Shown here: positions 42,822-52,307 of the stretch, piece after piece
Layout of the letters: each line of letters starts with the position of its first letter
Numbering within the stretch: the first letter of the stretch is position 1
Origin: RBG-16-66-20 sp052386675
GTDB taxonomy: Bacteria > Pseudomonadota > Gammaproteobacteria > Burkholderiales > SG8-39
Assembly (NCBI GenBank): GCA_052386675.1
Contig: JBQTJX010000002.1
Location: 62,001 to 126,000, forward strand
Direction: 5' to 3'
Length of the DNA stretch: 64,000 bases
Translations under genes and position numbers: made by a program
Notes under the pieces: model-generated
Told to the model about the DNA's origin: nothing
Database searches by the model: none
The model's input: the letters and a program-made list of their open reading frames with translations, nothing else

Positions 42822-44588
42822 ATGGAATCGACGCGCATCCTGATCGTAGACGACTCCGAGGACGACTTCACCCTGATGTCGCGTGAGTTGCGGCGCGAAA
42901 TTCCGCAAGCCGCGACACGGCGCGTGGACAATGAGCCAGAGATGCGCTCCGCGCTTCGCGACCAGGTCTGGGACCTGGTGATCTCGGACCATTCGATGCC
43001 GCGCTTCGACTCGGTGGCGGCCCTGCGGGTGCTGCACGAAGGCAAGTACGACATCCCGTTCATCGTCTACTCGGGCGACTACGATCACGAGAAAGGCGCC
43101 GCGGCCATGTCCGGGGGCGCCGGTGACTACCTCTACAAGTCCGACCCGCAGCGCCTGGTTCCCGTGGTGCGCCGCGAGCTGCGCAACGCCGAGCTGCGCC
43201 GTGCGAAGGACAAGGCCGAACGCGCCGCGACCGCGATGTCGCTGTTTGACGATCTGACCGGACTGCCCAACCGGATCCTGCTGTCGCAGAAAATCCGGTC
43301 CCGCGCCGGCCTTCCAGGTGCCGGTGCGGTGGCCTGCATCGACATCGACCGCTTCATGCGCATCAATGACTCGTTCGGCTTCCCCATGGGCGACGCGCTG
43401 CTTCGCCAGGTCGCGGTCCGGTTGAAGTCCGCCCTCGACCCCGCGGATGTGCTGGCGCGGGTGAGCGGCGACCGATTCTCGTGCCTGCTCTGGACCGCGG
43501 CCGACGAAGCCGGCGCGCTCGGCCAGGCAGAACGCCTGCTCGCCGTCTTCTCGGCGCCATTCCAGCAGAACGGGCAGGAACTGTTTCTCACCGCGAGCGT
43601 GGGCTGCGCGCTTTTGCCGGAGCACGGCAGCGACCCGAACGTCCTGCTGCATGTGGCGGAGCGGGCCATGGCCTCGGCAAAGAAGAATGGCCGCAACCGC
43701 ATCGAGGTGTTCGATCCAAGGCTCACCCAGGGTGCGGGTACACGGTTGCAGATGGAGAACGCCCTGCACCACGCGGTTGAACGCGACGAGTTGTTCCTGG
43801 TCTTCCAGCCCATGTACCACACCGCCACCCGGTCGTTCAGCGCAGCCGAGGCGCTCATTCGCTGGCGCCACAACCGCTTCGGCATCGTACCGCCGGACCA
43901 GTTCATCCCGCTTGCAGACGAAACCGGCCAGATCGTGGAGATCGGCGACTGGGTCCTGCGCCGGGCCTGCCAGCAGGCGCGCGACTGGCAGCGCCCCGGC
44001 GACCCGCCACTGGTGGTGTCGGTCAACTTCTCCGCGGCCCAGTTCCGCGACGAGCGCATTCGCTCGCGCGTGCAGAACGCGCTGGACGAGTCCGGGCTGC
44101 CGCCGGAACTGCTCGAGGTCGAGATCACCGAGACCGTCGCGATGCAGGACGCCGGGCACGCCATCGCCACGTTGCGCAGCCTCAAGCGCATGGGAGTGCA
44201 CATCGCGATCGACGATTTCGGCACCGGTTACTCCTCGCTCAGCTACCTGCGCCGGTTCCCGATCGATGTGCTGAAGATCGACCGCTCGTTCATCAAGGAG
44301 CTGCCGGACGACACCGACAGCCTGAACATCGTCCGTACCGTCGTCGCCCTGGCGCAAGCGCTCAAGATCGACGTCGTCGCCGAGGGTGTCGAGACCGCGG
44401 CGCAGTTCCAGCTACTGTCCGATGAAGGAATCGGCCGGATGCAAGGCTACTATTTCAGCCGGCCGCTGTCGGTGTCCGAGTTCACCAGACGCTTCGTTCC
44501 GCACGCCTCCGGCTTCGATCCAGACGCCACCCTGTTGCCGGTCATGGCGGCGCAGCACGGCGGCGTCCGGATCGCCACGGCAGCGTAG
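42822..44588 (+). CDS. Response regulator with REC-GGDEF-EAL domains, probable c-di-GMP phosphodiesterase
   Basis: This 588-residue protein has a REC domain (acidic pair Asp10/Asp11, phosphoacceptor Asp56, Lys106), a GGDEF domain (about 140-300) and an EAL domain (310-565). The diguanylate-cyclase site reads SGDRF (215-219) instead of GGDEF, so synthesis is unlikely. The EAL part has the catalytic EALIRW (343-348), VEITETVAMQD, IDDFGTGYSSLSYL, LKIDRSF and DVVAEGVET, so phosphodiesterase activity is likely and may be controlled by REC phosphorylation. It lies near a histidine kinase and the flagellar genes. No output DNA-binding domain is seen. Confidence 0.93.
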   Translation: MESTRILIVDDSEDDFTLMSRELRREIPQAATRRVDNEPEMRSALRDQVWDLVISDHSMPRFDSVAALRVLHEGKYDIPFIVYSGDYDHEKGAAAMSGGAGDYLYKSDPQRLVPVVRRELRNAELRRAKDKAERAATAMSLFDDLTGLPNRILLSQKIRSRAGLPGAGAVACIDIDRFMRINDSFGFPMGDALLRQVAVRLKSALDPADVLARVSGDRFSCLLWTAADEAGALGQAERLLAVFSAPFQQNGQELFLTASVGCALLPEHGSDPNVLLHVAERAMASAKKNGRNRIEVFDPRLTQGAGTRLQMENALHHAVERDELFLVFQPMYHTATRSFSAAEALIRWRHNRFGIVPPDQFIPLADETGQIVEIGDWVLRRACQQARDWQRPGDPPLVVSVNFSAAQFRDERIRSRVQNALDESGLPPELLEVEITETVAMQDAGHAIATLRSLKRMGVHIAIDDFGTGYSSLSYLRRFPIDVLKIDRSFIKELPDDTDSLNIVRTVVALAQALKIDVVAEGVETAAQFQLLSDEGIGRMQGYYFSRPLSVSEFTRRFVPHASGFDPDATLLPVMAAQHGGVRIATAA

Positions 44589-44929
44589 CTGCCGCGACCG
44601 CAGCAACAGGCGCGGCAGGCCGTCAACCTTGCGCCCCGTGGTCCTCGCCGCAGGGTGAGACAATTTTGCCATCGCACTTCGGGTGCTCGCCACCCGGTTT
44701 CCTGCAATTCTCGGCTGCCACATGCCGGACTGATCGCAATTGCGCATCGGTCAGCATGCTAGTATCTCCCGTAGCCGCGCCATGTATACCAATTCAAGAT
44801 CGATAACCTTCAGGCGGGAGCCGGCTTGGTCGCATTCTTGGTGAATGGGCTGTTGCGGTGGGGTGAAAACCGTGCGTCCACGGCAATGGCCATGAGCGCC
44901 GCAACCCGATCCTGGGTCCCTCGCAAGCC
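44589..44929. other. 341-bp gap without a recognisable gene
   Basis: No open frame here has a convincing start or family resemblance; short minus-strand frames read as shadows. The stretch contains a CGCAATTGCG palindrome (44735-44744) and an AT-richer patch (about 44757-44806), which may hold the promoter of the kinase gene downstream. No terminator with a T-run is visible after the EAL gene. Confidence 0.5.
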
Positions 44930-46087
44930 GTGATGCTCGCGCAGAAAGCCGGCTTGCAGCCCGCGGCGCCGCCGCCCACGCCTGCGGAGCCGCGCTACGC
45001 GCGGCGCCCGCTGCGGGCGCTGATCGTTGAGGACTCCATCGACGATTTCGAGCTCATCGTCGCCATCCTTGCGCGCGCGGGATGGTCGGTGGAGGCCGAA
45101 CGCGTCGATCAACCCGCCCAGATGCGCGCTGCGCTGGTGGCGCGAGGCTGCGATGTCGTCATCGCCGACTACAGCCTGCCCCGGTTTACGGGTGCGGAAG
45201 CGCTGCTGCTGGCCAAGGATAGCGACATCGACGCACCCTTCATTCTCGTCTCCGGCTCGATCGGCGAGGACGCGGCGGTCGCCGCACTGCACGCCGGTGC
45301 GGACGATTGCATCAGCAAGACGAACCTGTCGCGCCTCGCGCACGCGGTCAAGCGCAGCCTTGCGGCGGCCGAGGCCCGGCGCGCGCGCCAGCGCGCGGAA
45401 GCGGCGCTGCGCGAAAGCCTGGAGCAGGTACGCGCGCTGTCGGCGCACATGGACAAGTCGATCGAGGCCGAGCGCGCCGGTTTCGCCCGCGACCTGCATG
45501 ACCAGGTCGGCGGCACGCTGACCGCACTGCGCAGCGAACTCGACGTCCTGCGCCAGCGCGTGGAGGATCCCGCGCTGGCCAGGCGCGTGCAGAGCATGGA
45601 CAGCCTTGTGGAATCGGCCATGAACGCCACCATATCGATGGCGCGGGCGCTGCGCCCCGGCATCCTCGACCACGGTGTGTACCCGGCGCTGGAGTGGCAG
45701 GCGCATGAGTTCGAGGAGCGCACCGGCACCGCCTGCCGCGTCACCTGCAACGACAAGGAGGCGATGCTCGACATCGAGCAGTCCACGGCGCTTTACCGCG
45801 TCTTCCACGAGGCGCTCACCAATGTCTCCAAGCACGCTGGCGCCTCCCGGGTCGACGCCGAGTTGTTCATCAACGCCTCCACTGTGACCCTGGAGGTGCG
45901 CGACAATGGCACCGGCCTGGAGCAGGGCGCGCTGGGCAAGCGCGCGTCGTTCGGGATCCGCGGCATGATGGAGCGCGTGCGCGCGCTCGGCGGCTGGCTT
46001 GACATCTCCGGTCAATCCGGCGAGGGCGCCACAATGATGCTGTCGATCCCGCGTCGCAGGCCGAAGGCTGGCCGGGGCGGCGAATGA
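44930..46087 (+). CDS. REC-histidine kinase hybrid (NarX/HisKA_3 type)
   Basis: This 385-residue protein has an N-terminal REC domain (acidic pocket EDSIDDF at 34-40, phosphoacceptor Asp80, Lys130), a coiled-coil link, then a HisKA_3 kinase with His190 in FARDLHDQVGG. An HATPase domain follows (FHEALTNVSKHAG, VRDNGTGLEQG, GIRGMMERVRALGG). It has no membrane segment or sensor domain, so it should receive a phosphoryl signal through REC rather than sense a ligand directly. Start is GTG at 44930 or ATG at 44933. It overlaps the response regulator gene by four bases, so they form a phosphorelay. Confidence 0.92.
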   Translation: MMLAQKAGLQPAAPPPTPAEPRYARRPLRALIVEDSIDDFELIVAILARAGWSVEAERVDQPAQMRAALVARGCDVVIADYSLPRFTGAEALLLAKDSDIDAPFILVSGSIGEDAAVAALHAGADDCISKTNLSRLAHAVKRSLAAAEARRARQRAEAALRESLEQVRALSAHMDKSIEAERAGFARDLHDQVGGTLTALRSELDVLRQRVEDPALARRVQSMDSLVESAMNATISMARALRPGILDHGVYPALEWQAHEFEERTGTACRVTCNDKEAMLDIEQSTALYRVFHEALTNVSKHAGASRVDAELFINASTVTLEVRDNGTGLEQGALGKRASFGIRGMMERVRALGGWLDISGQSGEGATMMLSIPRRRPKAGRGGE

Positions 46088-46722
46088 TCCGCGTCCTGAT
46101 CGCCGATGATCATCCGATGGTGCGCAAGGGACTGGCGCAGATGGTCTCCGAGAGCGGGGACCTGGAATGCGCCGGCGAGGCCGAGAATGCGTTGGCGGTT
46201 TCACGCGTCCTGCGCAAGGACCGCGTGGACGTGCTGCTGCTCGATGTCGATATTCCAGGCAAGAACGGGCTGGACATCCTGAAGGCCGTCCGCCGCAGCC
46301 ACCCAGGCGTGCAGGTTCTCATGTTCAGCATGTACCCCGAGGAACAATACGCGGTGCGTGCGCTTCAGGCGGGTGCGGCGGGCTACCTGTGCAAGAACAC
46401 TCCGCCGCACAGGATCATCGAGGCGCTGCGCTGCGCCGCTCGCGGCCGCAAGTACGTTTCGCCGGAACTGGCGCAGACCCTTGCATCGCGAATCTCGGAG
46501 GACGTGGCCGACGGCCGGCCTCCGCACGAATTGCTTTCCGACAGGGAGTTCCAGACCATGCGCTGCATCGCTGGCGGCAGGAAGCTGGCGGAAATCGCCG
46601 CCGAAATGTCGCTCTCGCCGAAGACGGTGAGCGTCTATCGCGCGCGGCTGCTCGAGAAGATGAAGCTGCGCAACAATGCCGACCTCACCCGCTATGCCAT
46701 CCGCAATCGGCTGGTGGACTAG
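46084..46722 (+). CDS. NarL/FixJ-type response regulator
   Basis: This 212-residue regulator has a REC domain (ADDHPMV, Asp54 in LLLDVDIPG, SMYPEEQYA, lysine in YLCKNTP) and a LuxR-type helix-turn-helix (KLAEIAAEMSLSPKTVSVYRA). It is translationally coupled to the kinase, which belongs to the class that phosphorylates such partners. Targets are unknown; flagellar or c-di-GMP genes nearby are candidates. It ends one base before the convergent diguanylate cyclase stop. Confidence 0.95.
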   Translation: MIRVLIADDHPMVRKGLAQMVSESGDLECAGEAENALAVSRVLRKDRVDVLLLDVDIPGKNGLDILKAVRRSHPGVQVLMFSMYPEEQYAVRALQAGAAGYLCKNTPPHRIIEALRCAARGRKYVSPELAQTLASRISEDVADGRPPHELLSDREFQTMRCIAGGRKLAEIAAEMSLSPKTVSVYRARLLEKMKLRNNADLTRYAIRNRLVD

Positions 46723-48306
46723 TCAGGCGGCCGCGATGACCCGGTTCTTGCCGGCTCGCTTCGCCTCGTAGAGCGCCGAGTCAGCGCGCTTGATCAGGGC
46801 GTCGCGCGATTCGGCGATCCCCCGCTCGGCGACACCGGCGCTGAATGTGATCAGCACTCGCTCGTTGCCGTGCAAGAAGAACCGGCGCGTCAATTCGCGC
46901 TGCAGACGCACCATCACGCTGACGGCCTCCCCGGCTGGCGTGTGCGGCAGCAGCACCACGAACTCCTCGCCGCCAAAGCGGGCGATGATATCGGAGGGGC
47001 GCAACGCGTTCCGCACCACCTCGGCCAGGTGAACAAGAGCCTGGTCCCCGGCCTGGTGCCCGAGGCGATCGTTGAGCTGCTTGAAGTTGTCCAGATCGAG
47101 AACCGCGAGGCATAGCGGCGACTGGTGACGCTCGGCACGGGCGGACTCTGCCGCCCAGGCCTCGTCCAGTCCGCGCCGGTTGAGCGTTCCGGTTAGCTGG
47201 TCCTCTCGCATCTGCCCGCTCATCGCCTCCAGCTCCTGCTCAAGCTGGCGGATGCGGCCTTCGTGGTCGCTCACCAGCTTGCGGGCCGTCACCAGTTCCT
47301 CGTGTACGCGCGCCACGTCGGTCTGCATTCCGCGGGTCTGGCTGACCAGTTCCTCCACCAGCCCGCCGAGCTGGGTGATGTCGTCGGTCTCCGCGATGCG
47401 CCGTGCGTAGCCCGACATTCGCTCCTGGAAGGCGCCGGTGGAGCTGCTGACCGCTGCGAGGCGATCCACGAACATCGCCACCATGTCCTTCAGCGCACTC
47501 TTGGTCTGGTCCAGTACCGCCTTGCGGTTGCTCTGCCTGATCGCGAGGTCGCGGAAGCCACGCTCGGCCTGGCGCAGCATGTCCTTGCCCAGGGGTTCCG
47601 CGAGTAGCGCCTGCACCGCGCTGACCTGCCCCCTCATCCAGCGATCCTCGCTTACCAGCTCGCCCACGTTGTCCGTCAGAAGCCGCAGCAAGCCCAGCAA
47701 GCCGCGCAGGAGGTCATTGATATCCTCGCCCGCCAGTTCAAGGCGCAGGAAGAACCGCTTGAGCCTGCCACCCAGTTCGAGCAGCTCGGCGCGTCGCTGG
47801 ACCCGCCTCGCCTGGGCGGCCAGCTCGGTTGCCTCCTCCTGCAACGCAGGCGCGTGACCAAGCCTGCCGATGACCGCGTATTCCAGTGTCTGCGCCATCG
47901 CCTCCCGCATCGCCAGGCCCGGATCGTGGCCTGCCGGCGTGAAGGCCACGGAATCCCCGACTGCCGCCGCGTCCTCGCCCCGCTCGCGCCAACCGCGCAC
48001 CAGCCCGGACAGTCGTTCATGCAGGCGGTCGTTGTCTGCGCCAAAAGCGCCGAGCACGTGCTCGAGCGAATCGCGCTTCCTGGCCACGGTGAGGCCCGCC
48101 TGGCGCCGATCCCACTGGCGCAGAATCTCGCGGACCAGTTCGGCCCAGGGCGCATGGCCGCGTTGCGTCGCCTTGGCGCCGCTGAGTTCCACGTAAAGCT
48201 GGGCGTAGTTCTCCGGCGAAGGCACCAGCTTGCGCAGCGCGAGGTGGCGGATGGTCTCTCGCGCGATCTCCGACGGCGGCGAGGCGGCGTTCAGTTCCTG
48301 TCGCAA
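46723..48306 (-). CDS. Diguanylate cyclase with a long helical N-terminal region
   Basis: This 527-residue protein has about 350 residues of helical, charged sequence without a named domain, including a coiled coil (about 300-350). A C-terminal GGDEF domain follows, with LTGTLNRRGLDEAW and an active-site GGEEF in FGGEEFVVLLP near residue 440. It should make c-di-GMP. There is no signal peptide or membrane helix. The start is TTG (MRQELNAAS), with AAGGCGG just upstream. It sits 13 bases after flgL in the same direction, so it is probably the last gene of the flagellar operon. Confidence 0.92.
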   Translation of the reverse strand: MRQELNAASPPSEIARETIRHLALRKLVPSPENYAQLYVELSGAKATQRGHAPWAELVREILRQWDRRQAGLTVARKRDSLEHVLGAFGADNDRLHERLSGLVRGWRERGEDAAAVGDSVAFTPAGHDPGLAMREAMAQTLEYAVIGRLGHAPALQEEATELAAQARRVQRRAELLELGGRLKRFFLRLELAGEDINDLLRGLLGLLRLLTDNVGELVSEDRWMRGQVSAVQALLAEPLGKDMLRQAERGFRDLAIRQSNRKAVLDQTKSALKDMVAMFVDRLAAVSSSTGAFQERMSGYARRIAETDDITQLGGLVEELVSQTRGMQTDVARVHEELVTARKLVSDHEGRIRQLEQELEAMSGQMREDQLTGTLNRRGLDEAWAAESARAERHQSPLCLAVLDLDNFKQLNDRLGHQAGDQALVHLAEVVRNALRPSDIIARFGGEEFVVLLPHTPAGEAVSVMVRLQRELTRRFFLHGNERVLITFSAGVAERGIAESRDALIKRADSALYEAKRAGKNRVIAAA

Positions 48307-48319
48307 TTGGCCGCCTTCA

Positions 48320-49519
48320 TCAGCGCATGAAGTCGAACAGGGACATTGCGGTCATCCTGACCTGGGTCTGCTGCGCGGCCTCCAGCGCAAGCTGCTGGCG
48401 CTGGAACGCGCTCGCCGCCGCTGCATAGTCGAGGTCCTCGAGCCGGGAGCGCCGCGCCGCAAGCAGCACGTTCTCGCCTTCGCCCAGGGCGCCGAGGTCG
48501 TCCAGTTCGCGCAGGCGGGCGCCGAACTCCGCGCGCACCGCCAGCACACGATCGGCGCCTGAGTCCAGTTCCGACAGCGCGAGCGCGAGCTTGCTGTTGC
48601 GTTGAGCGGCGGCAGCCGGCGTCGCCGCCGGGTCGCCCGCGGCCGCGATCGCATCCTGCAGGGTCGAGAACAGGCTGCGGCGGACGCTCGGCGCCACGTC
48701 GACGGCGTCGCCGTCCGCCGGAACGCCCTGCACGGCGATCTCGATGCCGTCGAAGCGAATCGCCGCGCCGCTGGTGTACGGGTTTGCGGTGGAAAGTGTC
48801 ACCCCAGCGGTCAGGTCGAGAACGTCGTAGCCGCCCGCAGTGAACACAACGCGGTAGGCGTGCCCGGTGAGCAACGTCGCGTCGTGGACGCCCCCGATGC
48901 CCACCGCCGCCGTCCCGACGTTGGCGCCGGGCAGCGTTGCCTTGAACACGCCGTTGCCGCTGCGGCCGGACTCGAAGATGGAGTGGCCATTCTCGGACAC
49001 GGCGAGGCGGCGCGAGCCGCCGACCGCAAGTGCGCGGCTTCCCTGGTCGCCGTTGTACACCACACCCGCCGCGGTCTGCGTGAACGGCTGGAATCCGTCC
49101 TGGTAGCCGGCGAAAAGATAGCGGCCATGCCCGTCGCTGGCGTTGGCCATCCCCAGCAGTTCGGCCTGCAGCCCGCGCAACTCCGCGGCAATCGAGTCGC
49201 GATCTGCGGCCGCCAGCGAGCCGCTGCCCGCGGCGATGACCAGTGTGCGCATGCCGCTGAGCAGGTCCCCGAACGCGGCGAGCTTGCCTTCGGCCAGCTC
49301 AAGCCCTTCCCGCGCCGCGGATCGGTTGGCAGCATGCTGAGCCGAGACAGACTCCTCCGCGCGCACGCCAAGCGCCTGACTTGCCGCGACCGGGTCGTCG
49401 CTTGGCGCCAGCAGGCGCCGACCGGTCGACATTTGCTGCTGCGTGCGCAGTAGGTCCGCCTGGTTCCTGAGCACGGCCCGCGTGGATGCTTCGAACAGCA
49501 TTCCGGTGCTTACGCGCAT
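48320..49519 (-). CDS. flgL: Flagellar hook-associated protein 3 (FlgL)
   Basis: This 399-residue hook-filament junction protein starts MRVSTGMLFEASTRAVL and has QMSTGRRLLAPSDDPVAAS, the flagellin-like N-terminal helix of FlgL. The C-terminal helix is also present (YAAAASAFQRQQLALEAAQQ). It is exported by the flagellar type III system and forms the adaptor between FlgK and the filament. It follows flgK by two bases. Confidence 0.95.
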   Translation of the reverse strand: MRVSTGMLFEASTRAVLRNQADLLRTQQQMSTGRRLLAPSDDPVAASQALGVRAEESVSAQHAANRSAAREGLELAEGKLAAFGDLLSGMRTLVIAAGSGSLAAADRDSIAAELRGLQAELLGMANASDGHGRYLFAGYQDGFQPFTQTAAGVVYNGDQGSRALAVGGSRRLAVSENGHSIFESGRSGNGVFKATLPGANVGTAAVGIGGVHDATLLTGHAYRVVFTAGGYDVLDLTAGVTLSTANPYTSGAAIRFDGIEIAVQGVPADGDAVDVAPSVRRSLFSTLQDAIAAAGDPAATPAAAAQRNSKLALALSELDSGADRVLAVRAEFGARLRELDDLGALGEGENVLLAARRSRLEDLDYAAAASAFQRQQLALEAAQQTQVRMTAMSLFDFMR

Positions 49520-49521
49520 GC

Positions 49522-51417
49522 CTATCTCCCCATCTGCAGCAACGTCTCGAACAGCTGGCCCGCGACCGCGACCAGCTTGCCCGCTGCCTGGTAAGCCTGC
49601 TGGTACCGCAGAAGATTGGCGGCCTCCTCGTCAAGGTTGACGCCGGATACGCTGGCCTGGCGGGCCTGCGACTCCTCTAGCAGGCGCGTCTGCGCGGCCG
49701 CCGACAGGCCGGCCTCTTGGGTGGCGGTGCCAACGCGCGCAAGCAGCTCACCGAAGGCGCCGGCCAGGGTGGATCGGCCGCCGACCAGCGCCAGCGCCTG
49801 CAGATCGGCCAGCAGCGACGCATTGCGGCTGTCGCCGCTGCCCCCGGCATTCGCCGCGACCGTGAAGCTGTCCCCCGCCGCCGGCGCACCATCGATTTCG
49901 ATCGTCCATCCGTTGAAGCTGATCGCCGCGCCCGGGGTGTAGGGGAGTCCCGTGGGATTGCCGGTGCCCGTACCGGTCACGCTGTAGGTCCCGGGGCCCG
50001 TGAACGAGATGGTCACGGCCTGCTGCAGGTTCGGATCCACGGTCGGGCCGACGACCGTTTCCGACGAAATGGCACCGGTGCCGGCGTTGCCCGCAGCCGC
50101 CGACGTCCGGATCGGCGCCGCTGCGGCGATCTGGTCTGCGCTCCTGAGAAGGGCGGCGAAGCCCGCTGCCCCGTTGCGCGTCGGCAGGACGAGGAACGCG
50201 TCCCCCGTCGCCGGTGCGCCCGAGGTGACGGAGATGGCGATGCCGTCGACGGTCTGAGGCAGGGTTGCAAAGCCCTGCACGGCGCCGTCGGCGAGGCGCG
50301 TGACCTGCCACGCGACACCGTCCCACTGCACCCGGTAGTCGCTGTCGGTCAACGCCGCGACGTCAATCAACGACGCCGCCATCTGCGCCGAACCGGCGTT
50401 GTTCGCCGATGCGTTGCACTGCGACGCTCCGGCGACGAACACGTCCCCGCCCGGTTGTCCGCTTCGATCCACACCGAGTCGGTGCTGCCCGTTGAATTCC
50501 GCCGCAAGCACTATCGCGATTCGGCCGAGTGCGTTGCGGGCGGGGTCCAGCGTGCCCTCCCGGAAGGCGAGCAGGCCGCCCAGTTCCCCTCCTTCCAGGT
50601 CCCTTGGACGGAAGCCAACCTGCGTGGCGCCCGAGCGCAGGCCGATCGACAAGTGCGCCGGGTCGAGCGGATCGGCCCTGACGTCGAGGACGTAGGCGCG
50701 CCCGCCGACGACCAGCGCCTGGCCATTGCCGAGGAACACGTCCATGCCGCCGTCGCTCTTCTCGACGACACTGGCGCGTGCCATCCTGTTCAGGTCCGCC
50801 ACCAGCGCGTCGCGGTGGTCCAACAGATCGTTCGGCGGCTGGCCGGTCCCTCCCCCTGCAAGCGTGATGCGTTCGTTCAGGCTCGCGATTTGCGCACTGA
50901 TGGCGTTGATCGTCGCCACCGCGCCCGTGATGCGCTGGTCATTCGCCGCACCCAGGCGCTGCAGGCTGCCGTCCAGGTCCCGCAGGCGGGCCGCCACCGC
51001 ATGGATGGCGGACAGCATTCCGCCGCGCGAGGCCGCGTCGCCGGGATTGGCGCCAAGGCCGTTTGCCGCCGCGAACAGCCCGTTCAGCGCGGGGAGCACG
51101 CCGACGTCGCCATCGGCGAGCAGCTGGTCGACGTCCTGGAGCTGCGCGAGAGCCGTGCTCCAGTGGCTCGCCCCGGCCTGCATGGACAGGCCCTGCGCTG
51201 CAAGGAATTCGTCGTAGGCGCGCAACACGGTCTGGATGTTCGATCCGGTGCCGAAGAATCCCGCCCCGGTAGCCTGCGGCGGGTTCTGCGTCTGCACCGC
51301 CTTCTGCCGCGAGTAGCCCGGTGTATGGACGTTGGCGATGTTGTGTCCGGTGGTGACCAGCCCGCCCTGGGCGCTGTTCAGGCCGGTGAGCGCGATGCCT
51401 AGCAGCGATCCACTCAT
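49522..51417 (-). CDS. flgK: Flagellar hook-associated protein 1 (FlgK)
   Basis: This 631-residue junction protein has the rod/hook N-terminus GLNSAQGGLVTTGHNIANVH and the matching C-terminal helix GVNLDEEAANLLRYQQAYQA. The middle is a long variable region with repeated GDAFLVL and GDSFTVA segments, as in betaproteobacterial FlgK. The ATG overlaps the flgJ stop by four bases. It caps the hook and binds FlgL; FlgN, encoded at 59632, is its usual chaperone. Confidence 0.96.
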   Translation of the reverse strand: MSGSLLGIALTGLNSAQGGLVTTGHNIANVHTPGYSRQKAVQTQNPPQATGAGFFGTGSNIQTVLRAYDEFLAAQGLSMQAGASHWSTALAQLQDVDQLLADGDVGVLPALNGLFAAANGLGANPGDAASRGGMLSAIHAVAARLRDLDGSLQRLGAANDQRITGAVATINAISAQIASLNERITLAGGGTGQPPNDLLDHRDALVADLNRMARASVVEKSDGGMDVFLGNGQALVVGGRAYVLDVRADPLDPAHLSIGLRSGATQVGFRPRDLEGGELGGLLAFREGTLDPARNALGRIAIVLAAEFNGQHRLGVDRSGQPGGDVFVAGASQCNASANNAGSAQMAASLIDVAALTDSDYRVQWDGVAWQVTRLADGAVQGFATLPQTVDGIAISVTSGAPATGDAFLVLPTRNGAAGFAALLRSADQIAAAAPIRTSAAAGNAGTGAISSETVVGPTVDPNLQQAVTISFTGPGTYSVTGTGTGNPTGLPYTPGAAISFNGWTIEIDGAPAAGDSFTVAANAGGSGDSRNASLLADLQALALVGGRSTLAGAFGELLARVGTATQEAGLSAAAQTRLLEESQARQASVSGVNLDEEAANLLRYQQAYQAAGKLVAVAGQLFETLLQMGR

Positions 51418-52307
51418 GCCGGCACGCCCTTAAGGCTCGCCGAGTTGATCACCCGAGCGAGCTTCTCGGCGTAGCGCGGATCGGTGGCATAGCCGGCACG
51501 CTGCATGCCCGCGGCGAACGCTTCGGCGTCCCGCCCACCGGCGAGCGCGACGGCATAGCGCGGGTTTCCCTTCAGCAGTCTCGCGTAGTCCGCGAACGCC
51601 TCGGCATAGGAGTCGTAGGCTCGGAACCGCTCGACGCTGCGCCGCGCGACGCCATTGGCGTACTCCGTGGTCGGGGATTCGACCACCCTGCCGTTCCAGT
51701 TCCGCCCTGCCTTGAGGCCGAACAGGTTGAAGCTGGCGCCACCGTCCGGGCTGCGAATCTCGCGCAGCCCCCACCCCGATTCAAGCGCAGCCTGCCCCAG
51801 GACAAAGCGCGCTGGAACCCCGGTCTCAAGCGCCGCGGCGCGCGCGTGCGGCGCCATGCGCTCGATGAAGCGCTGCGCCACCGTCGCGCCGCCGGCGGCG
51901 GCCGATGCGCCATCGCTGGCTGCGCTCGCCAGACGGCTCGTCGCTGCGTCGCGCGGCATCGCCGACTGCGGGGTGAGCGCCGCATGCTGCGCCCCCCTCG
52001 CCCCGGCGGAGAGCTGCCGGACCATGAGATCGGCGATGCCGAGGCCGCGCTCGGCCAGCTTCTGCGCTATCTGCTCGTCGTGCATCCCGGTATACATGCG
52101 GCCGGCTTCGCTTGCCAGCGGATCACCCCCTGGCAGCGCCTCCCGCATGCTTTTGAGGAGCGCGCGCATGAACACGGCCTCGAACTGCGTCGCAGCCTGT
52201 TTCAATGCCGCGTCCGGATCCCGCTTGGCCTGCGTGCGCAGGGCATCGAGCGAGCGCGCGTCGAACGCGAAGCGGGTCGTGGCAGTCGCGTCCGGGCCGG
52301 CCGTCAC
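51414..52307 (-). CDS. flgJ: Flagellar rod assembly protein/muramidase FlgJ
   Basis: This 297-residue protein has an N-terminal rod-cap region (KQAATQFEAVFMRALLKSMR and YTGMHDEQIAQKLAERG) and a C-terminal glucosaminidase domain from about residue 145. The catalytic glutamate is in GQAALESGWGLREI, and FNLFGLKAGRNWNG follows. It opens peptidoglycan so the rod can pass. The start is GTG directly after the flgI stop. This two-domain form is the proteobacterial type. Confidence 0.94.
   Translation of the reverse strand: MTAGPDATATTRFAFDARSLDALRTQAKRDPDAALKQAATQFEAVFMRALLKSMREALPGGDPLASEAGRMYTGMHDEQIAQKLAERGLGIADLMVRQLSAGARGAQHAALTPQSAMPRDAATSRLASAASDGASAAAGGATVAQRFIERMAPHARAAALETGVPARFVLGQAALESGWGLREIRSPDGGASFNLFGLKAGRNWNGRVVESPTTEYANGVARRSVERFRAYDSYAEAFADYARLLKGNPRYAVALAGGRDAEAFAAGMQRAGYATDPRYAEKLARVINSASLKGVPA

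Noticed and set aside
44794..44979. 61-codon minus-strand open frame in the only large gap
   Set aside because: No ribosome-binding site, no family resemblance, and it runs into the kinase gene in antisense.
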